Assembly: GCF_004345645.1 (NCBI RefSeq)
Contig: NZ_SLWS01000001.1
Span: forward strand, 1,057,546 to 1,121,545
DNA from: Actinocrispum wychmicini
Lineage (GTDB): Bacteria; Actinomycetota; Actinomycetes; Mycobacteriales; Pseudonocardiaceae
Reading direction: 5' to 3'
Length of the DNA stretch: 64,000 nt
Part shown: positions 40,650 through 53,731 of the stretch, piece by piece
Position numbering within the stretch: the first letter of the stretch is position 1
How the letters are laid out: each line of letters opens with the position of its first letter
Position numbers and translations under genes: made by a program
Notes under the pieces: generated by a model
Seen by the model: only the letters and a program-made list of their open reading frames with translations
The model's database searches: none
What the model was told of the DNA's origin: nothing

Positions 40650-41024
40650 ATGCCCACGATCCAGCAGCTGGTCCGTAAGGGCCGCCAGGACAAGGTCGCG
40701 AAGACCAAGACCGCGGCGCTCAAAGGGAGCCCGCAGCGGCGCGGTGTGTGCACGCGTGTGTACACGACCACGCCCAAGAAGCCGAACTCGGCGCTGCGCA
40801 AGGTCGCCCGTGTGAAGTTGACCAGCGGCATCGAGGTCACCGCCTACATCCCGGGCGAAGGCCACAACCTTCAGGAGCACTCGATGGTGCTCGTCCGCGG
40901 CGGCCGCGTGAAGGACCTCCCGGGCGTCCGCTACAAGATCATCCGCGGCTCGCTGGACACGCAGGGCGTGAAGAACCGCAAGCAGGCTCGTAGCCGCTAC
41001 GGCGCGAAGAAGGAGAAGAGCTGA
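40650..41024 (+). CDS. rpsL: 30S ribosomal protein S12
   Basis: A 124-residue protein of standard length. [13 protein letters not shown] and [12 protein letters not shown] carry the lysines whose mutation gives streptomycin resistance, in the sensitive wild-type form. S12 lines the decoding centre. ATG 40650 was chosen by length and family N-terminus ([12 protein letters not shown]). The stop overlaps rpsG by one base (TGATG). Confidence 0.98.
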   Translation: MPTIQQLVRKGRQDKVAKTKTAALKGSPQRRGVCTRVYTTTPKKPNSALRKVARVKLTSGIEVTAYIPGEGHNLQEHSMVLVRGGRVKDLPGVRYKIIRGSLDTQGVKNRKQARSRYGAKKEKS

Positions 41025-41494
41025 TGCCCCGCAAGGGCCCGGCCCCGAAGCGGCCGTTGATCTCCGACCCCGTCTACAGCTCCCCGCTGGTCACCCAGCT
41101 GATCAACAAGGTGCTGCGGGACGGCAAGCGGTCCGTGGCGGAGAAGATCGTCTACGGGGCGCTCGAGGGCGCCAGGGAGAAGACGACCACCGACCCGGTG
41201 GTGACGCTCAAGCGTGCGCTGGACAACGTGAAGCCCACCATCGAGGTGAAGAGCCGCCGCGTCGGTGGCGCCACCTACCAGGTGCCGATCGAGGTCAAGC
41301 CCGGTCGCAGCACCACCCTCGCGCTGCGCTGGCTGGTGAGCTACTCGCGGAGCCGGCGTGAGAAGACCATGGTCGAGCGCTTGATGAACGAGCTGCTCGA
41401 CGCCAGCAACGGCCTCGGGGCGAGCGTGAAGCGCCGCGAGGACACGCACAAGATGGCCGAATCCAACAAGGCCTTCGCTCACTACCGCTGGTGA
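41024..41494 (+). CDS. rpsG: 30S ribosomal protein S7
   Basis: A 156-residue protein of normal S7 length ([35 protein letters not shown]). S7 starts assembly of the 30S head and in some bacteria represses the str operon. It is coupled to rpsL by TGATG and is 51 bp before fusA. Confidence 0.98.
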   Translation: MPRKGPAPKRPLISDPVYSSPLVTQLINKVLRDGKRSVAEKIVYGALEGAREKTTTDPVVTLKRALDNVKPTIEVKSRRVGGATYQVPIEVKPGRSTTLALRWLVSYSRSRREKTMVERLMNELLDASNGLGASVKRREDTHKMAESNKAFAHYRW

Positions 41495-41545
41495 CCTGCC
41501 AGCCCCAGTGAGCGCCACAGCTCATCAAGACAGGGGAAGACTCCA

Positions 41546-43645
<2,100 letters not shown>

Positions 43646-43720
43646 CCCCTCACCGGAGCACCACACAGCGTGTGGGCTCTCCGGGGTTCCCCCGGGGTCC
43701 GCACAACCGACCCTGATGAG

Positions 43721-43759
43721 CCGTCGGCCCGACGCCAAACCTATTGTTCGGGCCGACGG
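43721..43759 (+). other. Hairpin in the tuf leader
   Basis: CCGTCGGCCCGA (43721-43732) pairs perfectly with TCGGGCCGACGG (43748-43759) over a 15-nt loop. No T-tract follows. It lies 28 nt before tuf in the 142-bp fusA-tuf gap and may control tuf independently of the str operon. Confidence 0.55.
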
Positions 43760-43787
43760 ATAAGAACAAGTCCAGGAGGACAATCCA

Positions 43788-44981
43788 GTGGCGAAGGCGA
43801 AGTTCGAGCGGACCAAGCCGCACGTCAACATCGGCACCGTCGGTCACATCGACCACGGCAAGACGACGCTCACCGCGGCCATCTCCAAGGTCCTGCACGA
43901 CAAGTACCCGGACCTCAACCCCTTCACGCCGTTCGACCAGATCGACAAGGCGCCGGAGGAGAAGCAGCGCGGCATCACCATCTCGATCGCTCACATCGAG
44001 TACCAGACCGAGAAGCGCCACTACGCGCACGTCGACTGCCCGGGTCACGCGGACTACATCAAGAACATGATCACCGGTGCCGCCCAGATGGACGGCGCGA
44101 TCCTGGTGGTCGCCGCGACCGACGGCCCGATGCCGCAGACGAAGGAGCACGTGCTGCTCGCTCGTCAGGTCGGCGTGCCCTACATCATCGTCGCCCTGAA
44201 CAAGGCCGACATGGTGGACGACGAGGAGATCCTTGAGCTGGTCGAGCTCGAGGTCCGCGAGCTGCTCTCGGAGTACGAGTTCCCGGGTGACGACCTGCCG
44301 GTCGTGCGCGTCTCGGCGCTGAAGGCCCTCGAGGGTGACCCCGAGTGGTCGGCCAAGCTGCTTGAGCTGCTCGACGCGGTGGACGAGAACATCCCCGAGC
44401 CGGTCCGGGAGACCGACCGGCCGTTCCTGATGCCGATCGAGGACGTCTTCACGATCACTGGCCGTGGCACCGTGGTGACCGGTCGGATCGAGCGTGGCGT
44501 GGTCAACGTCAACGAAGAGGTCGAGATCCTGGGCATCCGGGAGAAGGCCACCAAGACCACCGTCACCGGTGTCGAGATGTTCCGCAAGCTGCTCGACCAG
44601 GGCCGCGCGGGCGACAACGTGGGTCTGCTGGTCCGTGGTGTGAAGCGTGAGGACGTCGAGCGCGGCATGGTCGTGGCCAAGCCCGGCACCTCCACCCCGC
44701 ACACCGAGTTCGAGGCGCAGGTCTACATCCTGTCCAAGGACGAGGGCGGCCGGCACACGCCGTTCTTCCAGAACTACCGTCCGCAGTTCTACTTCCGGAC
44801 GACCGACGTGACCGGCGTGGTGACCCTCCCCGAGGGCACCGAGATGGTCATGCCGGGTGACGACACCAAGATGTCCGTCCAGCTGATCCAGCCGATCGTG
44901 ATGGACGAGGGCATGCGGTTCACCATCCGTGAGGGTGGCCGGACCGTCGGCGCCGGCACCCTGGTCAAGATCCTCAAGTGA
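43788..44981 (+). CDS. tuf: Elongation factor Tu
   Basis: A 397-residue GTPase. P-loop [16 protein letters not shown] and NKADMVDD are intact, and all three domains have normal length. EF-Tu delivers aminoacyl-tRNA. GTG 43788 follows AGGAGGA. It has its own structured leader and is followed by a short hairpin, so it may be transcribed both from the str promoter and separately. Confidence 0.98.
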   Translation: MAKAKFERTKPHVNIGTVGHIDHGKTTLTAAISKVLHDKYPDLNPFTPFDQIDKAPEEKQRGITISIAHIEYQTEKRHYAHVDCPGHADYIKNMITGAAQMDGAILVVAATDGPMPQTKEHVLLARQVGVPYIIVALNKADMVDDEEILELVELEVRELLSEYEFPGDDLPVVRVSALKALEGDPEWSAKLLELLDAVDENIPEPVRETDRPFLMPIEDVFTITGRGTVVTGRIERGVVNVNEEVEILGIREKATKTTVTGVEMFRKLLDQGRAGDNVGLLVRGVKREDVERGMVVAKPGTSTPHTEFEAQVYILSKDEGGRHTPFFQNYRPQFYFRTTDVTGVVTLPEGTEMVMPGDDTKMSVQLIQPIVMDEGMRFTIREGGRTVGAGTLVKILK

Positions 44982-44984
44982 GCT

Positions 44985-45003
44985 GGGTCGGATTTTCCGA
45001 CCC
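44985..45003 (+). terminator. Possible tuf terminator
   Basis: GGGTCGG (44985-44991) pairs with CCGACCC (44997-45003) around ATTTT, 3 bp after the tuf stop. The following CGATTTGG is only slightly T-rich. Confidence 0.5.
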
Positions 45004-45315
45004 CGATTTGGACGCCGTATTTCGATATGGCATCCTGTATAGGTTGCTCGTCGTGGGGCGGCCGGGTTTCCTGTCGGGAGACCGGCCGCCTCCGTGCGAG
45101 AGCAAAAGTTAGCGCCGGTTTCCTGTGGAGCACTGGCGAGGATCGCACCCCCGCGGAACGACGGCGGGACCGGTCTGTGGGTAAGGCGCGACACGCCCGA
45201 CCTCGTGGACCGGGGACCATGACTTGTGAACAGAGGGCGGAGCCTCTCGTGGGCTGGCTGCTGAGGCCATCCAAGCGCTCTACAGGGACATCACGGAAGG
45301 AACGGCAAAGCCACC
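45004..45315 (+). promoter_or_regulatory. S10-operon promoter region and leader
   Basis: A 312-bp stretch without a gene. A TATAGG (45038-45043) could be a -10 but lacks a clear -35. Downstream, GGCGGCCGG (45057-45065) pairs with CCGGCCGCC (45082-45090). The 18-nt element GCGACACGCCCGACCTCG (45188-45205) is shared exactly with the rpsL leader and here forms GGCG-CGACA-CGCC. The rpsJ ATG lies 110 nt further on. Confidence 0.55.
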
Positions 45316-45621
45316 ATGGCGGGACAGAAGATCCGCATCCGGCTCAAGGCCTACGACCACGAGGCGATCGACGCCTCCGCGCGCAAGATCGTGGAGACCG
45401 TGACGCGTACCGGCGCTCGGGTCGTCGGGCCGGTGCCGCTGCCGACCGAGAAGAACGTCTACTGCGTCATCCGCTCGCCGCACAAGTACAAGGACTCGCG
45501 CGAGCACTTCGAGATGCGCACGCACAAGCGTCTGATCGACATCCTCGACCCGACGCCGAAGACGGTCGACGCGCTCATGCGCATCGACCTGCCGGCCAGC
45601 GTCGACGTCAACATCCAGTAA
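45316..45621 (+). CDS. rpsJ: 30S ribosomal protein S10 (NusE)
   Basis: A 101-residue protein of normal length ([25 protein letters not shown]). S10 is in the 30S head and also binds NusG and NusB in transcription coupling. First gene of the long ribosomal operon; the spacing to rplC is 39 bp. Confidence 0.98.
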   Translation: MAGQKIRIRLKAYDHEAIDASARKIVETVTRTGARVVGPVPLPTEKNVYCVIRSPHKYKDSREHFEMRTHKRLIDILDPTPKTVDALMRIDLPASVDVNIQ

Positions 45622-45660
45622 GCGCCTGCGCGCGAGAAACGCAGCGGAGAGAACGAGACC

Positions 45661-46311
45661 ATGTCTGACAGGCAAGTGAAGGGCATTCTGGGCACCAAGC
45701 TCGGCATGACCCAGGTCTTCGACGAGGCCAACCGGATCGTCCCGGTGACCGTCGTCCAGGCCGGGCCGAACGTGGTGACCCAGGTTCGCACCCAGGAGAC
45801 CGACGGCTATGTCGCGGTGCAACTGGCCTTCGGCGCCATCGACCCGCGCAAGGTCAACAAGCCCGAGACCGGGCACTTCAGCAAGGCCGGTGTGACCCCT
45901 CGGCGCTATCTCGCCGAGCTGCGGACCACCGACGCGGACGAGTACACCGTCGGCCAGGAGATCACCGCCGAGGTGTTCGAGGCCGGCGCTGTGATCGACG
46001 TGACCGGCACCAGCAAGGGCAAGGGCACCGCCGGTGTGATGAAGCGACACGGCTTCAAGGGCCTGAGCTCCTCACACGGCACCCAGCGCAAGCACCGCTC
46101 GCCGGGCTCGATCGGTGGCTGCGCCACCCCGGGCCGCGTGTTCAAGGGCCTGCGGATGGCCGGCCGGATGGGCCATGCCAGGGTGACCACCCAGAACCTG
46201 ACCGTGCACCGGGTCGACTCGGAGTCCGGCCTGATCCTGATCAAGGGCGCGGTGCCCGGCCCCAAGGGTGGCCTCGTGTTCCTCAAGAGCGCCGCGAAGG
46301 GTGGTGCGTGA
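45661..46311 (+). CDS. rplC: 50S ribosomal protein L3
   Basis: A 216-residue protein with the L3 start ([16 protein letters not shown]) and the basic loop near the peptidyl transferase centre ([21 protein letters not shown]). Normal length. The next gene, rplD, starts 4 bp after its stop. Confidence 0.98.
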   Translation: MSDRQVKGILGTKLGMTQVFDEANRIVPVTVVQAGPNVVTQVRTQETDGYVAVQLAFGAIDPRKVNKPETGHFSKAGVTPRRYLAELRTTDADEYTVGQEITAEVFEAGAVIDVTGTSKGKGTAGVMKRHGFKGLSSSHGTQRKHRSPGSIGGCATPGRVFKGLRMAGRMGHARVTTQNLTVHRVDSESGLILIKGAVPGPKGGLVFLKSAAKGGA

Positions 46312-46315
46312 AGCC

Positions 46316-46999
46316 ATGGCATCCGTTGACATCCGCACCCCGGACGGCAAGACCGACGGCAGCGTGGAACTCCCGGCCGACGTCTTCGACGCCCAGGCGA
46401 ACATCCCGCTGATGCACCAGGTGGTGATCGGCCAGCTGGCCGCGGCCCGCCAGGGCACGCACGACACCAAGACCCGTGGCGAGGTCCGCGGCGGTGGCAA
46501 GAAGCCGTACCGGCAGAAGGGCACCGGCCGCGCCCGGCAGGGCTCGACCCGCGCGCCGCAGTTCGCCGGCGGTGGCGTGGTGCACGGCCCGACGCCTCGG
46601 GACTACACCCAGCGGACCCCGAAGAAGATGAAGGCCGCCGCGCTGCGTGGCGCCCTGTCCGACCGGGCCCGCAACGAGCAGCTGTACGTCGTGTCCGCTT
46701 TGGTCACCGGCGAGCAGCCGTCCACGAAGGACGCCCGCAAGGCGCTGGCCGAGCTGACCCAGGTGAAGCGGGTCCTGGTCGTGCTGACCCGGGAGGACGA
46801 GCTGGCCATGCTGTCGGTCCGCAACCTGGACAACGTGCACGTGCTGTGGCCGGACCAGTTGAACACGTACGACGTGCTCTACACCGACGCGGTCGTGTTC
46901 ACCAAGGACGCGTACGACAGCTTCGTCGCCGGCCCGATCCGCGGCCGCGCGGCCAAGGCGTCCGCCCGCTCCAGCGAGGTCGAGGAGGAGGACCAGTGA
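46316..46999 (+). CDS. rplD: 50S ribosomal protein L4
   Basis: A 227-residue protein. The extended loop that reaches the exit tunnel is [18 protein letters not shown], in wild-type form at the macrolide-related positions. ATG 46316 is chosen over an upstream frame inside rplC. The stop overlaps the rplW GTG (GTGA). Confidence 0.97.
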   Translation: MASVDIRTPDGKTDGSVELPADVFDAQANIPLMHQVVIGQLAAARQGTHDTKTRGEVRGGGKKPYRQKGTGRARQGSTRAPQFAGGGVVHGPTPRDYTQRTPKKMKAAALRGALSDRARNEQLYVVSALVTGEQPSTKDARKALAELTQVKRVLVVLTREDELAMLSVRNLDNVHVLWPDQLNTYDVLYTDAVVFTKDAYDSFVAGPIRGRAAKASARSSEVEEEDQ

Positions 47000-47295
47000 T
47001 TCCCGACCCCCGCGACATCCTGCTCGCCCCGGTGATCTCCGAGAAGTCCTACGGGCTGCTCGAGGAGAACAAGTACACCTTCGTGGTGCACCCGGACGCG
47101 AACAAGACCGCGATCAAGATCGCGGTCGAGAAGGTGTTCGGCGTGAAGGTGATCAGCGTGAACACGCTGAACCGGCAGGGCAAGCGCAAGCGCACCCGCA
47201 CCGGCTACGGCAAGCGCAAGGACACCAAGCGCGCGATCGTCACGCTGTCCGCTGACTCGAAGCAGATCGAGATCTTCGGCGGCCCGGCCGCCTAA
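46996..47295 (+). CDS. rplW: 50S ribosomal protein L23
   Basis: A 99-residue protein ([22 protein letters not shown], basic [19 protein letters not shown]). L23 sits at the exit tunnel and docks trigger factor and SRP. GTG 46996 overlaps the rplD stop. It is 21 bp before rplB. Confidence 0.97.
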   Translation: MIPDPRDILLAPVISEKSYGLLEENKYTFVVHPDANKTAIKIAVEKVFGVKVISVNTLNRQGKRKRTRTGYGKRKDTKRAIVTLSADSKQIEIFGGPAA

Positions 47296-47316
47296 GGGAA
47301 CGAGGAACTCGCAGAG

Positions 47317-48150
47317 ATGGGCATCCGCAAGTACAAGCCGACGACGCCGGGCCGTCGCGGCTCCAGCGTCTCGGACTTCGCCGAGATCACCCGGGACCAC
47401 CCGGAGAAGTCGCTGGTGCGTCCGCTGAACAAGAAGGGCGGCCGCAACGCGCACGGCAAGATCACCACCCGGCACAAGGGTGGCGGCCACAAGCGCGCGT
47501 ACCGGCTGATCGACTTCCGGCGCAACGACAAGGACGGCGTGCCGGCCAAGGTCGCGCACATCGAGTACGACCCGAACCGCACCGCGCGGATCGCGCTGCT
47601 GCACTACGCGGACGGCGAGAAGCGCTACATCATCGCGCCGGACAAGCTGCGCCAGGGCGACCCGATCGAGAACGGCCCGAAGGCCGACATCAAGCCGGGC
47701 AACAACCTGCCGCTGCGCAACATCCCGGTGGGCACGGTGATCCACGCGATCGAGCTCCGGCCCGGTGGCGGCGCCAAGATCGCCCGGTCGGCCGGCGCGA
47801 GCGTGCAGCTGGTGGCCCGTGAGGGCTCGCTGGCGCAGCTGCGCATGCCGTCCGGTGAGATCCGGATGGTCGACGTCCGCTGCCGCGCCACTGTCGGCGC
47901 GGTCGGCAACGCCGAGCAGTCGAACATCAACTGGGGCAAGGCCGGCCGGATGCGGTGGAAGGGCAAGCGCCCGACCGTCCGCGGTGTGGCCATGAACCCG
48001 GTGGACCACCCGCACGGCGGTGGTGAGGGTAAGACCTCCGGTGGTCGCCACCCGGTCAACCCGGCAGGTAAGCCGGAAGGCCGGACCCGTCGCCGCAAGG
48101 CTTCGGACCGGATGATCGTCCGTCGCCGCAAGACCGGCAAGAAGCGCTGA
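47317..48150 (+). CDS. rplB: 50S ribosomal protein L2
   Basis: A 277-residue protein with the conserved C-terminal motif [14 protein letters not shown], close to the peptidyl transferase centre. It has normal length and the [11 protein letters not shown] start. It is followed by rpsS after 17 bp. Confidence 0.98.
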   Translation: MGIRKYKPTTPGRRGSSVSDFAEITRDHPEKSLVRPLNKKGGRNAHGKITTRHKGGGHKRAYRLIDFRRNDKDGVPAKVAHIEYDPNRTARIALLHYADGEKRYIIAPDKLRQGDPIENGPKADIKPGNNLPLRNIPVGTVIHAIELRPGGGAKIARSAGASVQLVAREGSLAQLRMPSGEIRMVDVRCRATVGAVGNAEQSNINWGKAGRMRWKGKRPTVRGVAMNPVDHPHGGGEGKTSGGRHPVNPAGKPEGRTRRRKASDRMIVRRRKTGKKR

Positions 48151-48167
48151 GCAGGAGGGAGTGAACC

Positions 48168-48449
48168 ATGCCACGTAGCCTGAAAAAGGGCCCGTTCGTT
48201 GACGACCACCTGCTCAAGAAGGTGGACGCGCTGAACGAGTCCGGTAAGAAAACGGTGATCAAGACCTGGTCCCGCCGGTCCACGATCACCCCGGACATGC
48301 TGGGACACACGATCGCGGTGCACGACGGCCGCAAGCACGTCCCGGTGTTCGTCTCGGAGGCCATGGTCGGGCACAAGCTGGGCGAGTTCGCCCCGACCAG
48401 GACCTTCAAGGGCCACATCAAGGACGACCGGAAGTCCCGCCGCCGTTGA
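48168..48449 (+). CDS. rpsS: 30S ribosomal protein S19
   Basis: A 93-residue protein ([19 protein letters not shown], then [18 protein letters not shown]). S19 is in the 30S head and pairs with S13. Normal length. Confidence 0.98.
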   Translation: MPRSLKKGPFVDDHLLKKVDALNESGKKTVIKTWSRRSTITPDMLGHTIAVHDGRKHVPVFVSEAMVGHKLGEFAPTRTFKGHIKDDRKSRRR

Positions 48450-48489
48450 GCGGCGCGCCTAGACACGAACCAGCAAGGGGTAAGCAGCG

Positions 48490-48933
48490 ATGAACGCCCG
48501 TAACGAGGCCACGGTGGAGGAGCTTCCTCGCGCCATGGCTCGGGCTCGCTACGTGCGCACCACGCCAATGAAGGCGCGCCGCGTCATCGAGCTCATCAAG
48601 GGTCGTAGCGCCAGCGAGGCCCTGGCCGTGCTCCAGTTCGCGCCGCAGGCCGCCAGCGGTCCGGTCGCGAAGGTGCTCGCCAGCGCCATGGCCAACGCCG
48701 AGAACAACCTCCAGCTCGACCCGGATTCGCTGTGGGTGAGTGCGGCATACGTGGACGAGGGTCCGACGCTCAAGCGGTTCCGGCCGCGGGCGCAGGGCCG
48801 CGCGTACCGCATCCGCAAGCGCACCTGCCACATCACGGTCGAGGTCGAGTCGCTTGTGAACAAGAAGGAAGCGACACGCAAGCCGGCCCGCAAGGCCGCG
48901 AAGAAGACCAGTGAGAAGGGAAGTGCCAGCTAG
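48490..48933 (+). CDS. rplV: 50S ribosomal protein L22
   Basis: A 147-residue protein ([19 protein letters not shown]; tunnel loop near [19 protein letters not shown]) with a Lys/Ala-rich C-terminal extension. The N-terminus is about 15 residues longer than the E. coli protein. The stop overlaps the rpsC GTG by one base. Confidence 0.97.
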   Translation: MNARNEATVEELPRAMARARYVRTTPMKARRVIELIKGRSASEALAVLQFAPQAASGPVAKVLASAMANAENNLQLDPDSLWVSAAYVDEGPTLKRFRPRAQGRAYRIRKRTCHITVEVESLVNKKEATRKPARKAAKKTSEKGSAS

Positions 48934-49796
48934 TGGGTCAGAAGATCAACCCGCACGGCTTCCGCCTGGGTATCACCACTGACTGGAAGTCCCGCTGGTA
49001 CGCGGACAAGCAGTACGCGGAGTACGTGGCGGAAGACGTCAAGATCCGGAAGCTGCTGTCCAAGGGCATGGAGCGCGCCGGCATCTCCAAGGTGGAGATC
49101 GAGCGGACCCGGGACCGCGTGCGGGTGGACATCCACACCGCACGGCCGGGGATCGTCATCGGTCGCCGTGGTGCCGAGGCCGACCGGATCCGCGGTGAGC
49201 TGGAGAAGCTCACCCGCAAGCAGGTCCAGTTGAACATCCTTGAGGTGAAGAACCCCGAGTCGGACGCCCAGCTCGTCGCGCAGGCCGTGGCCGAGCAGCT
49301 GTCGAACCGGGTTGCCTTCCGGCGCGCGATGCGCAAGGCCATCCAGGCCGCGATGCGTTCGCCGCAGGTCAAGGGCATCCGGGTGCAGTGCGGTGGCCGT
49401 CTCGGCGGCGCCGAGATGTCCCGCTCGGAGCACTACCGCGAGGGCCGGGTCCCGCTGCACACGCTGCGCGCGGACATCGACTACGGCATCTTCGAGGCGC
49501 GCACCACCTTCGGCCGGATCGGCGTGAAGGTCTGGATCTACAAGGGTGACGTGGTCGGCGGTCGCCGCCAGCACGAAACCCGCGACAACGCCACGCAGGA
49601 GCGCGCCCCGCGCCGCGAGCGTCCGAACCGGGCACGTCGTTCCGGTGCTTCCGGCACCACCGCGACGAGCACCGAGGCTGCCAGGGCCGCCGCCCAGGAG
49701 GCACGTTCGGATGCCGCTGCCGAGGCCGCGCAGGCGCCGGCCGAGCCCGCCGTGAACGGCTCGCCGGAGGCCACGGCAACAAACGGGGAGGGCTGA
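48933..49796 (+). CDS. rpsC: 30S ribosomal protein S3
   Basis: A 287-residue protein. The KH domain ([15 protein letters not shown]) and C-terminal S3 domain ([18 protein letters not shown]) are followed by an Ala/Glu-rich extension of about 70 residues that is typical of actinobacteria. S3 helps form the mRNA entry site. The GTG start is coupled to rplV. Confidence 0.97.
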   Translation: MGQKINPHGFRLGITTDWKSRWYADKQYAEYVAEDVKIRKLLSKGMERAGISKVEIERTRDRVRVDIHTARPGIVIGRRGAEADRIRGELEKLTRKQVQLNILEVKNPESDAQLVAQAVAEQLSNRVAFRRAMRKAIQAAMRSPQVKGIRVQCGGRLGGAEMSRSEHYREGRVPLHTLRADIDYGIFEARTTFGRIGVKVWIYKGDVVGGRRQHETRDNATQERAPRRERPNRARRSGASGTTATSTEAARAAAQEARSDAAAEAAQAPAEPAVNGSPEATATNGEG

Positions 49797-49799
49797 GCA

Positions 49800-50219
49800 G
49801 TGCTCATCCCACGCAAGGTCAAGCACCGCAAGCAGCACTCACCGAAGCGCTCGGGTGCCGCCAAGGGCGGGACCAAGGTGAACTTCGGCGAGTACGGCAT
49901 CCAGGCGCTGGAGCCGTCGTACGTGACCAACCGGCAGATCGAGTCCGCCCGTATCGCCATCAACCGGCACATCCGCCGTGGTGGCAAGGTGTGGATCCCG
50001 ATCTTCCCGGACCGGCCGCTGACCAAGAAGCCGGCCGAGACCCGGATGGGTTCCGGCAAGGGCTCGCCCGAGTACTGGGTGGTCAACGTCAAGCCGGGGC
50101 GCGTCCTGTTCGAGATGAGCTTCCCGAACGAGGCCGTGGCGCGCGAGGCACTGCGCCGCGCGATCCACAAGCTGCCGATGAAGTGCCGCATCGTCACGCG
50201 TGAAGGTGGTGACTTCTAA
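49800..50219 (+). CDS. rplP: 50S ribosomal protein L16
   Basis: A 139-residue protein ([36 protein letters not shown]) of normal length, near the A-site tRNA elbow. GTG 49800 lies 3 bp after rpsC; the stop overlaps rpmC (TAATG). Confidence 0.97.
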   Translation: MLIPRKVKHRKQHSPKRSGAAKGGTKVNFGEYGIQALEPSYVTNRQIESARIAINRHIRRGGKVWIPIFPDRPLTKKPAETRMGSGKGSPEYWVVNVKPGRVLFEMSFPNEAVAREALRRAIHKLPMKCRIVTREGGDF

Positions 50220-50461
50220 TGGCAGTGACCGCGTCTGAGGTGCGTGAGCTGACCGAGGAGGAGCTGGTGCTCCGCCTGCGCGAGGCCAAGGAGGAGCTGT
50301 TCAACCTCCGGTTCCAGATGGCCACCGGCCAGCTGGACAACAACCGTCGCCTGCGTACCGTGCGCCGCGACATCGCCAAGATCTACACAGTGATGCGGGA
50401 GCGCGAACTCGGCTTGTCGGCTTCCCCGGACGAGTCAGTTACGGATGAAGGTGCCGCATGA
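50219..50461 (+). CDS. rpmC: 50S ribosomal protein L29
   Basis: An 80-residue helical protein ([43 protein letters not shown]). L29 sits at the exit tunnel. It starts by TAATG overlap with rplP and its stop overlaps rpsQ (ATGA). Confidence 0.97.
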   Translation: MAVTASEVRELTEEELVLRLREAKEELFNLRFQMATGQLDNNRRLRTVRRDIAKIYTVMRERELGLSASPDESVTDEGAA

Positions 50462-50742
50462 CCGAGCCAGTCAACGAAACTGCCGCTGAGCCTCGCGGCC
50501 GCCGCAAGGTCCGTGAGGGCTACGTCGTGTCCGACAAGATGGACAAGACCGTGGTCGTCCGCCTTGAGGACCGCAAGAAGCACCCGCGGTACGCCAAAGT
50601 GTTGCGCTCCACCGTGAAGGTGAAGGCACACGACGAGGAGAACGCCGCCGGTGTCGGCGACCGCGTTCTGCTCATGGAGACCCGTCCGCTGTCGGCGACC
50701 AAGCGCTGGCGGCTGGTGGAGATCCTCGAGAAGGCCAAGTAG
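50458..50742 (+). CDS. rpsQ: 30S ribosomal protein S17
   Basis: A 94-residue OB-fold protein ([30 protein letters not shown]) that binds 16S rRNA early in assembly. It is coupled to rpmC by ATGA. A 68-bp gap precedes rplN. Confidence 0.97.
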   Translation: MTEPVNETAAEPRGRRKVREGYVVSDKMDKTVVVRLEDRKKHPRYAKVLRSTVKVKAHDEENAAGVGDRVLLMETRPLSATKRWRLVEILEKAK

Positions 50743-50810
50743 TTCCAGCAAGCATGACCGCGCGTACCAGGTCGGAAATCTGATACGCCACAACGGGTCA
50801 GGGAGACCAA

Positions 50811-51179
50811 GTGATTCAGCAGGAGTCGCGGCTACGCGTCGCCGACAACACAGGTGCCAAGGAGATCCTTTGCATCCGTGTGCTCGGCGGTTCGGGTCGG
50901 CGCTACGCGGGCATCGGCGACATCATCGTCGCCACCGTGAAGGACGCCATCCCGGGTGCCGGCGTGAAAAAGGGTGACGTGGTGAAGGCGGTCATCGTCC
51001 GCACCGCGAAGGAAAGGCGTCGTCCGGATGGCTCGTACATCCGCTTCGACGAGAACGCCGCGGTGCTCATCAAGAACGACACCGAGCCGCGTGGCACCCG
51101 CATCTTCGGCCCGGTGGGCCGCGAGCTGCGCGACAAGAAGTTCATGAAGATCATCTCGTTGGCACCGGAGGTGCTCTAG
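50811..51179 (+). CDS. rplN: 50S ribosomal protein L14
   Basis: A 122-residue protein ([37 protein letters not shown]), exact standard length, at the subunit interface. The GTG start follows GGGAGA. First gene of the spc group. Confidence 0.97.
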   Translation: MIQQESRLRVADNTGAKEILCIRVLGGSGRRYAGIGDIIVATVKDAIPGAGVKKGDVVKAVIVRTAKERRRPDGSYIRFDENAAVLIKNDTEPRGTRIFGPVGRELRDKKFMKIISLAPEVL

Positions 51180-51181
51180 CC

Positions 51182-51496
51182 ATGAAGGTGAAGAAAGGCG
51201 ACACGGTCGTCGTCATCGCCGGCAAGGACAAGGGCGCCAAGGGCAAGGTCATCCAGGCCTACCCCAAGCAGAACCGGGTCCTGGTCGAGGGTGTCAACCG
51301 GATCAAGAAGCACACCAAGATCACCCAGACGCAGCGCGGCGCCCAGCAGGGCGGGATCGTGACCCAGGAGGCCTCGATCCACGTCAGCAACGTCATGGTG
51401 GTCGCCGACGGCAAGGCCGTCCGGGTGGGCTACGACGAGAAGGACGGCCGCAAGATCCGCGTCGCGCGCGGCAAGGGCAACGGGAAGGAGATCTGA
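51182..51496 (+). CDS. rplX: 50S ribosomal protein L24
   Basis: A 104-residue KOW-domain protein ([21 protein letters not shown]), an early 50S assembly initiator. It starts 2 bp after rplN and ends 2 bp before rplE, so translation is probably coupled. Confidence 0.97.
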   Translation: MKVKKGDTVVVIAGKDKGAKGKVIQAYPKQNRVLVEGVNRIKKHTKITQTQRGAQQGGIVTQEASIHVSNVMVVADGKAVRVGYDEKDGRKIRVARGKGNGKEI

Positions 51497-51498
51497 TC

Positions 51499-52062
51499 AT
51501 GACGACGACTGAGAAGGTCATCCCCCGGCTGAAGACCCGCTACCGCCAGGAGATCGCGCCGGCGCTGCACAAGGACTTCAACTACGACAACGTGATGCAG
51601 ATCCCGGGCATCGTGAAGATCGTCGTGAACATGGGTGTCGGCGACGCCGCCCGCGACGGCAAGCTGATCGAGGGCGCGGTTCGCGACCTGGCCACCATCA
51701 CCGGCCAGCGTCCCGAGGTTCGCAAGGCCCGCAAGTCGATCGCGCAGTTCAAGCTGCGCGAGGGCATGCCGATCGGCGCCCGGTGCACGCTTCGCGGCGA
51801 CCGGATGTGGGAGTTCCTCGACCGGCTGCTGACCATCGCACTGCCCCGTATCCGTGACTTCCGCGGCCTGTCGCCCAAGCAGTTCGACGGCAACGGCAAC
51901 TACACGTTCGGTCTCAACGAGCAGTCGATGTTCCACGAGATCGACCCCGACTCCATCGACCGGCAGCGTGGCATGGACATCACTGTCGTGACCACCGCTA
52001 CCAACGACGACGAGGGCCGCGCGCTGCTGAAGCACCTCGGCTTCCCGTTCAAGGAGAACTGA
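51499..52062 (+). CDS. rplE: 50S ribosomal protein L5
   Basis: A 187-residue protein ([36 protein letters not shown]) that binds 5S rRNA and contacts S13 across the subunits. Normal length. It ends 1 bp before rpsN. Confidence 0.97.
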   Translation: MTTTEKVIPRLKTRYRQEIAPALHKDFNYDNVMQIPGIVKIVVNMGVGDAARDGKLIEGAVRDLATITGQRPEVRKARKSIAQFKLREGMPIGARCTLRGDRMWEFLDRLLTIALPRIRDFRGLSPKQFDGNGNYTFGLNEQSMFHEIDPDSIDRQRGMDITVVTTATNDDEGRALLKHLGFPFKEN

Positions 52063-52063
52063 G

Positions 52064-52249
52064 ATGGCCAAGAAGGCGCTGATCCACAAGGCGGCGAAGA
52101 AGCCGAAGTTCAAGGTTCGTGCCTACACCCGCTGCCAGCGCTGCGGGCGTCCGCACTCGGTGTTCCGCAAGTTCGGCCTGTGCCGGATCTGCCTGCGCGA
52201 GATGGCGCACCGGGGCGAACTGCCGGGCGTGAGCAAGTCCAGCTGGTAG
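52064..52249 (+). CDS. rpsN: 30S ribosomal protein S14, zinc-binding short form (type Z)
   Basis: A 61-residue protein with CQRCGRPH and [12 protein letters not shown], the two CxxC pairs of the zinc-binding S14. Actinobacteria often carry a longer zinc-free S14 elsewhere for zinc limitation; only this form is in the window. The 89-bp gap after it holds no gene. Confidence 0.97.
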   Translation: MAKKALIHKAAKKPKFKVRAYTRCQRCGRPHSVFRKFGLCRICLREMAHRGELPGVSKSSW

Positions 52250-52338
52250 TCCGCGAACTCGCGAGCTACCTCCCACATCACCGAAGGCCCTGTGACATCT
52301 TCTCGGGGAACCGCGGTGAGAAAGGTTGACAGGTCACC

Positions 52339-52737
52339 ATGACGATGACCGACCCGATCGCAGACTTCCTGACCCGTCTGCGCAACGCCAACTCGGCGTA
52401 CCACGACGAGGTTGTGCTGCCGCACTCGAAGATCAAGGCGAACATCGCCGAGATCCTCAAGCGTGAGGGCTACATCGCCAGCTACCGTGCCGAGCCGGGC
52501 GAGAAGTGCAAGAACCTGGTCGTGGAGCTGAAGTACGGCCCCAACCGGGAGCGCAGCATCGCTGGTCTCCGCCGCATCTCCAAGCCCGGCCTGCGGGTGT
52601 ACGCGAAGTCGACCGGCCTGCCGAAGGTGCTCGGCGGACTGGGTGTGGCGATCATTTCCACGTCGACCGGCCTCGTGACCGATCGGCAGGCCAACAAGCA
52701 GGGTGTAGGCGGAGAAGTTCTCGCCTACGTCTGGTAG
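52339..52737 (+). CDS. rpsH: 30S ribosomal protein S8
   Basis: A 132-residue protein ([40 protein letters not shown]). S8 binds the central 16S domain and in E. coli represses the spc operon. Normal length. rplF follows after 14 bp. Confidence 0.98.
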   Translation: MTMTDPIADFLTRLRNANSAYHDEVVLPHSKIKANIAEILKREGYIASYRAEPGEKCKNLVVELKYGPNRERSIAGLRRISKPGLRVYAKSTGLPKVLGGLGVAIISTSTGLVTDRQANKQGVGGEVLAYVW

Positions 52738-52751
52738 GGGGAGGAGAAGGC

Positions 52752-53291
52752 ATGTCCCGTATCGGAAAGCTGCCGATCGCCGTCCCCGCCGGGGTCGACG
52801 TCAACATCGACGGCCAGACGGTCAACGTCAAGGGCCCCAAGGGTTCGCTGACGCACGTCATCGTCGAGCCGATCTCCCTTGAGCGCGCCGAGGACGGCAC
52901 GCTGCAGGTGAAGCGGCCCAACGACGAGCGCCAGAACCGCGCCCTGCACGGCCTGACCCGCACGCTCGTGAACAACCTCGTCGTCGGCGTGACCGCCGGC
53001 TACGAGAAGAAGCTGGAGATCCACGGCGTCGGCTACCGGGTCGCGCTCAAGGGCAGCGACCTGGAGTTCCAGCTCGGCTACAGCCACTCGATCAAGGTGG
53101 TCCCGCCGCAGGGCATCACCTTCACGGTCGAGACGCCGACGCGGTTCTCGGTCAGCGGGATCGACAAGCAGCTCGTCGGTGAGGTCTCGGCCAACATCCG
53201 CAAGCTGCGCAAGCCCGACCCGTACAAGGGCAAGGGCGTCCGCTACGCGGGCGAGAAGATCCGCCGCAAGGTCGGAAAGACGGGTAAGTGA
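52752..53291 (+). CDS. rplF: 50S ribosomal protein L6
   Basis: A 179-residue protein ([39 protein letters not shown]) of normal length, near the factor-binding site. ATG 52752 follows GGGGGAGGAGAAGG. The next gene starts 1 bp after its stop. Confidence 0.98.
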   Translation: MSRIGKLPIAVPAGVDVNIDGQTVNVKGPKGSLTHVIVEPISLERAEDGTLQVKRPNDERQNRALHGLTRTLVNNLVVGVTAGYEKKLEIHGVGYRVALKGSDLEFQLGYSHSIKVVPPQGITFTVETPTRFSVSGIDKQLVGEVSANIRKLRKPDPYKGKGVRYAGEKIRRKVGKTGK

Positions 53292-53292
53292 C

Positions 53293-53694
53293 ATGAGCGA
53301 AGCAACAACTGTGAAGCGCAAGCCGGTGGGCAAGGACATCTCCACCCGCCGTCGCATCGCCCGCGCGCGCCGTCACTTCCGGCTCCGCAAGAAGATCAGC
53401 GGTACGCCGGTCCGTCCGCGCCTGGTGGTCAACCGGTCCTCGCGGCACATCGCCGTGCAGGTGATCGACGACCTGGCCGGCCACACGCTGGTGTCGGCGT
53501 CCTCCCTCGAGGTGGACGTGCGCGGGCTGGAAGGCGACAAGAAGGCCAAGGCCGCCAAGGTCGGCCAGCTGGTCGCGGCCCGCGCCAAGGACAAGGGCAT
53601 CGACAAGGTCGTGTTCGACCGGGGTGGCTACGACTACCACGGCCGGATCGCGGCGCTCGCCGACGCCGCCCGTGAAGCGGGGCTGGAGTTCTGA
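53293..53694 (+). CDS. rplR: 50S ribosomal protein L18
   Basis: A 133-residue protein ([40 protein letters not shown]) that binds 5S rRNA. The first 15 residues are an extension common in actinobacteria. ATG 53293 lies 1 bp after rplF. Confidence 0.97.
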   Translation: MSEATTVKRKPVGKDISTRRRIARARRHFRLRKKISGTPVRPRLVVNRSSRHIAVQVIDDLAGHTLVSASSLEVDVRGLEGDKKAKAAKVGQLVAARAKDKGIDKVVFDRGGYDYHGRIAALADAAREAGLEF

Positions 53695-53731
53695 TGACCC
53701 GCGAAGCAATCGAGAACGGAAGGAACGCCTG

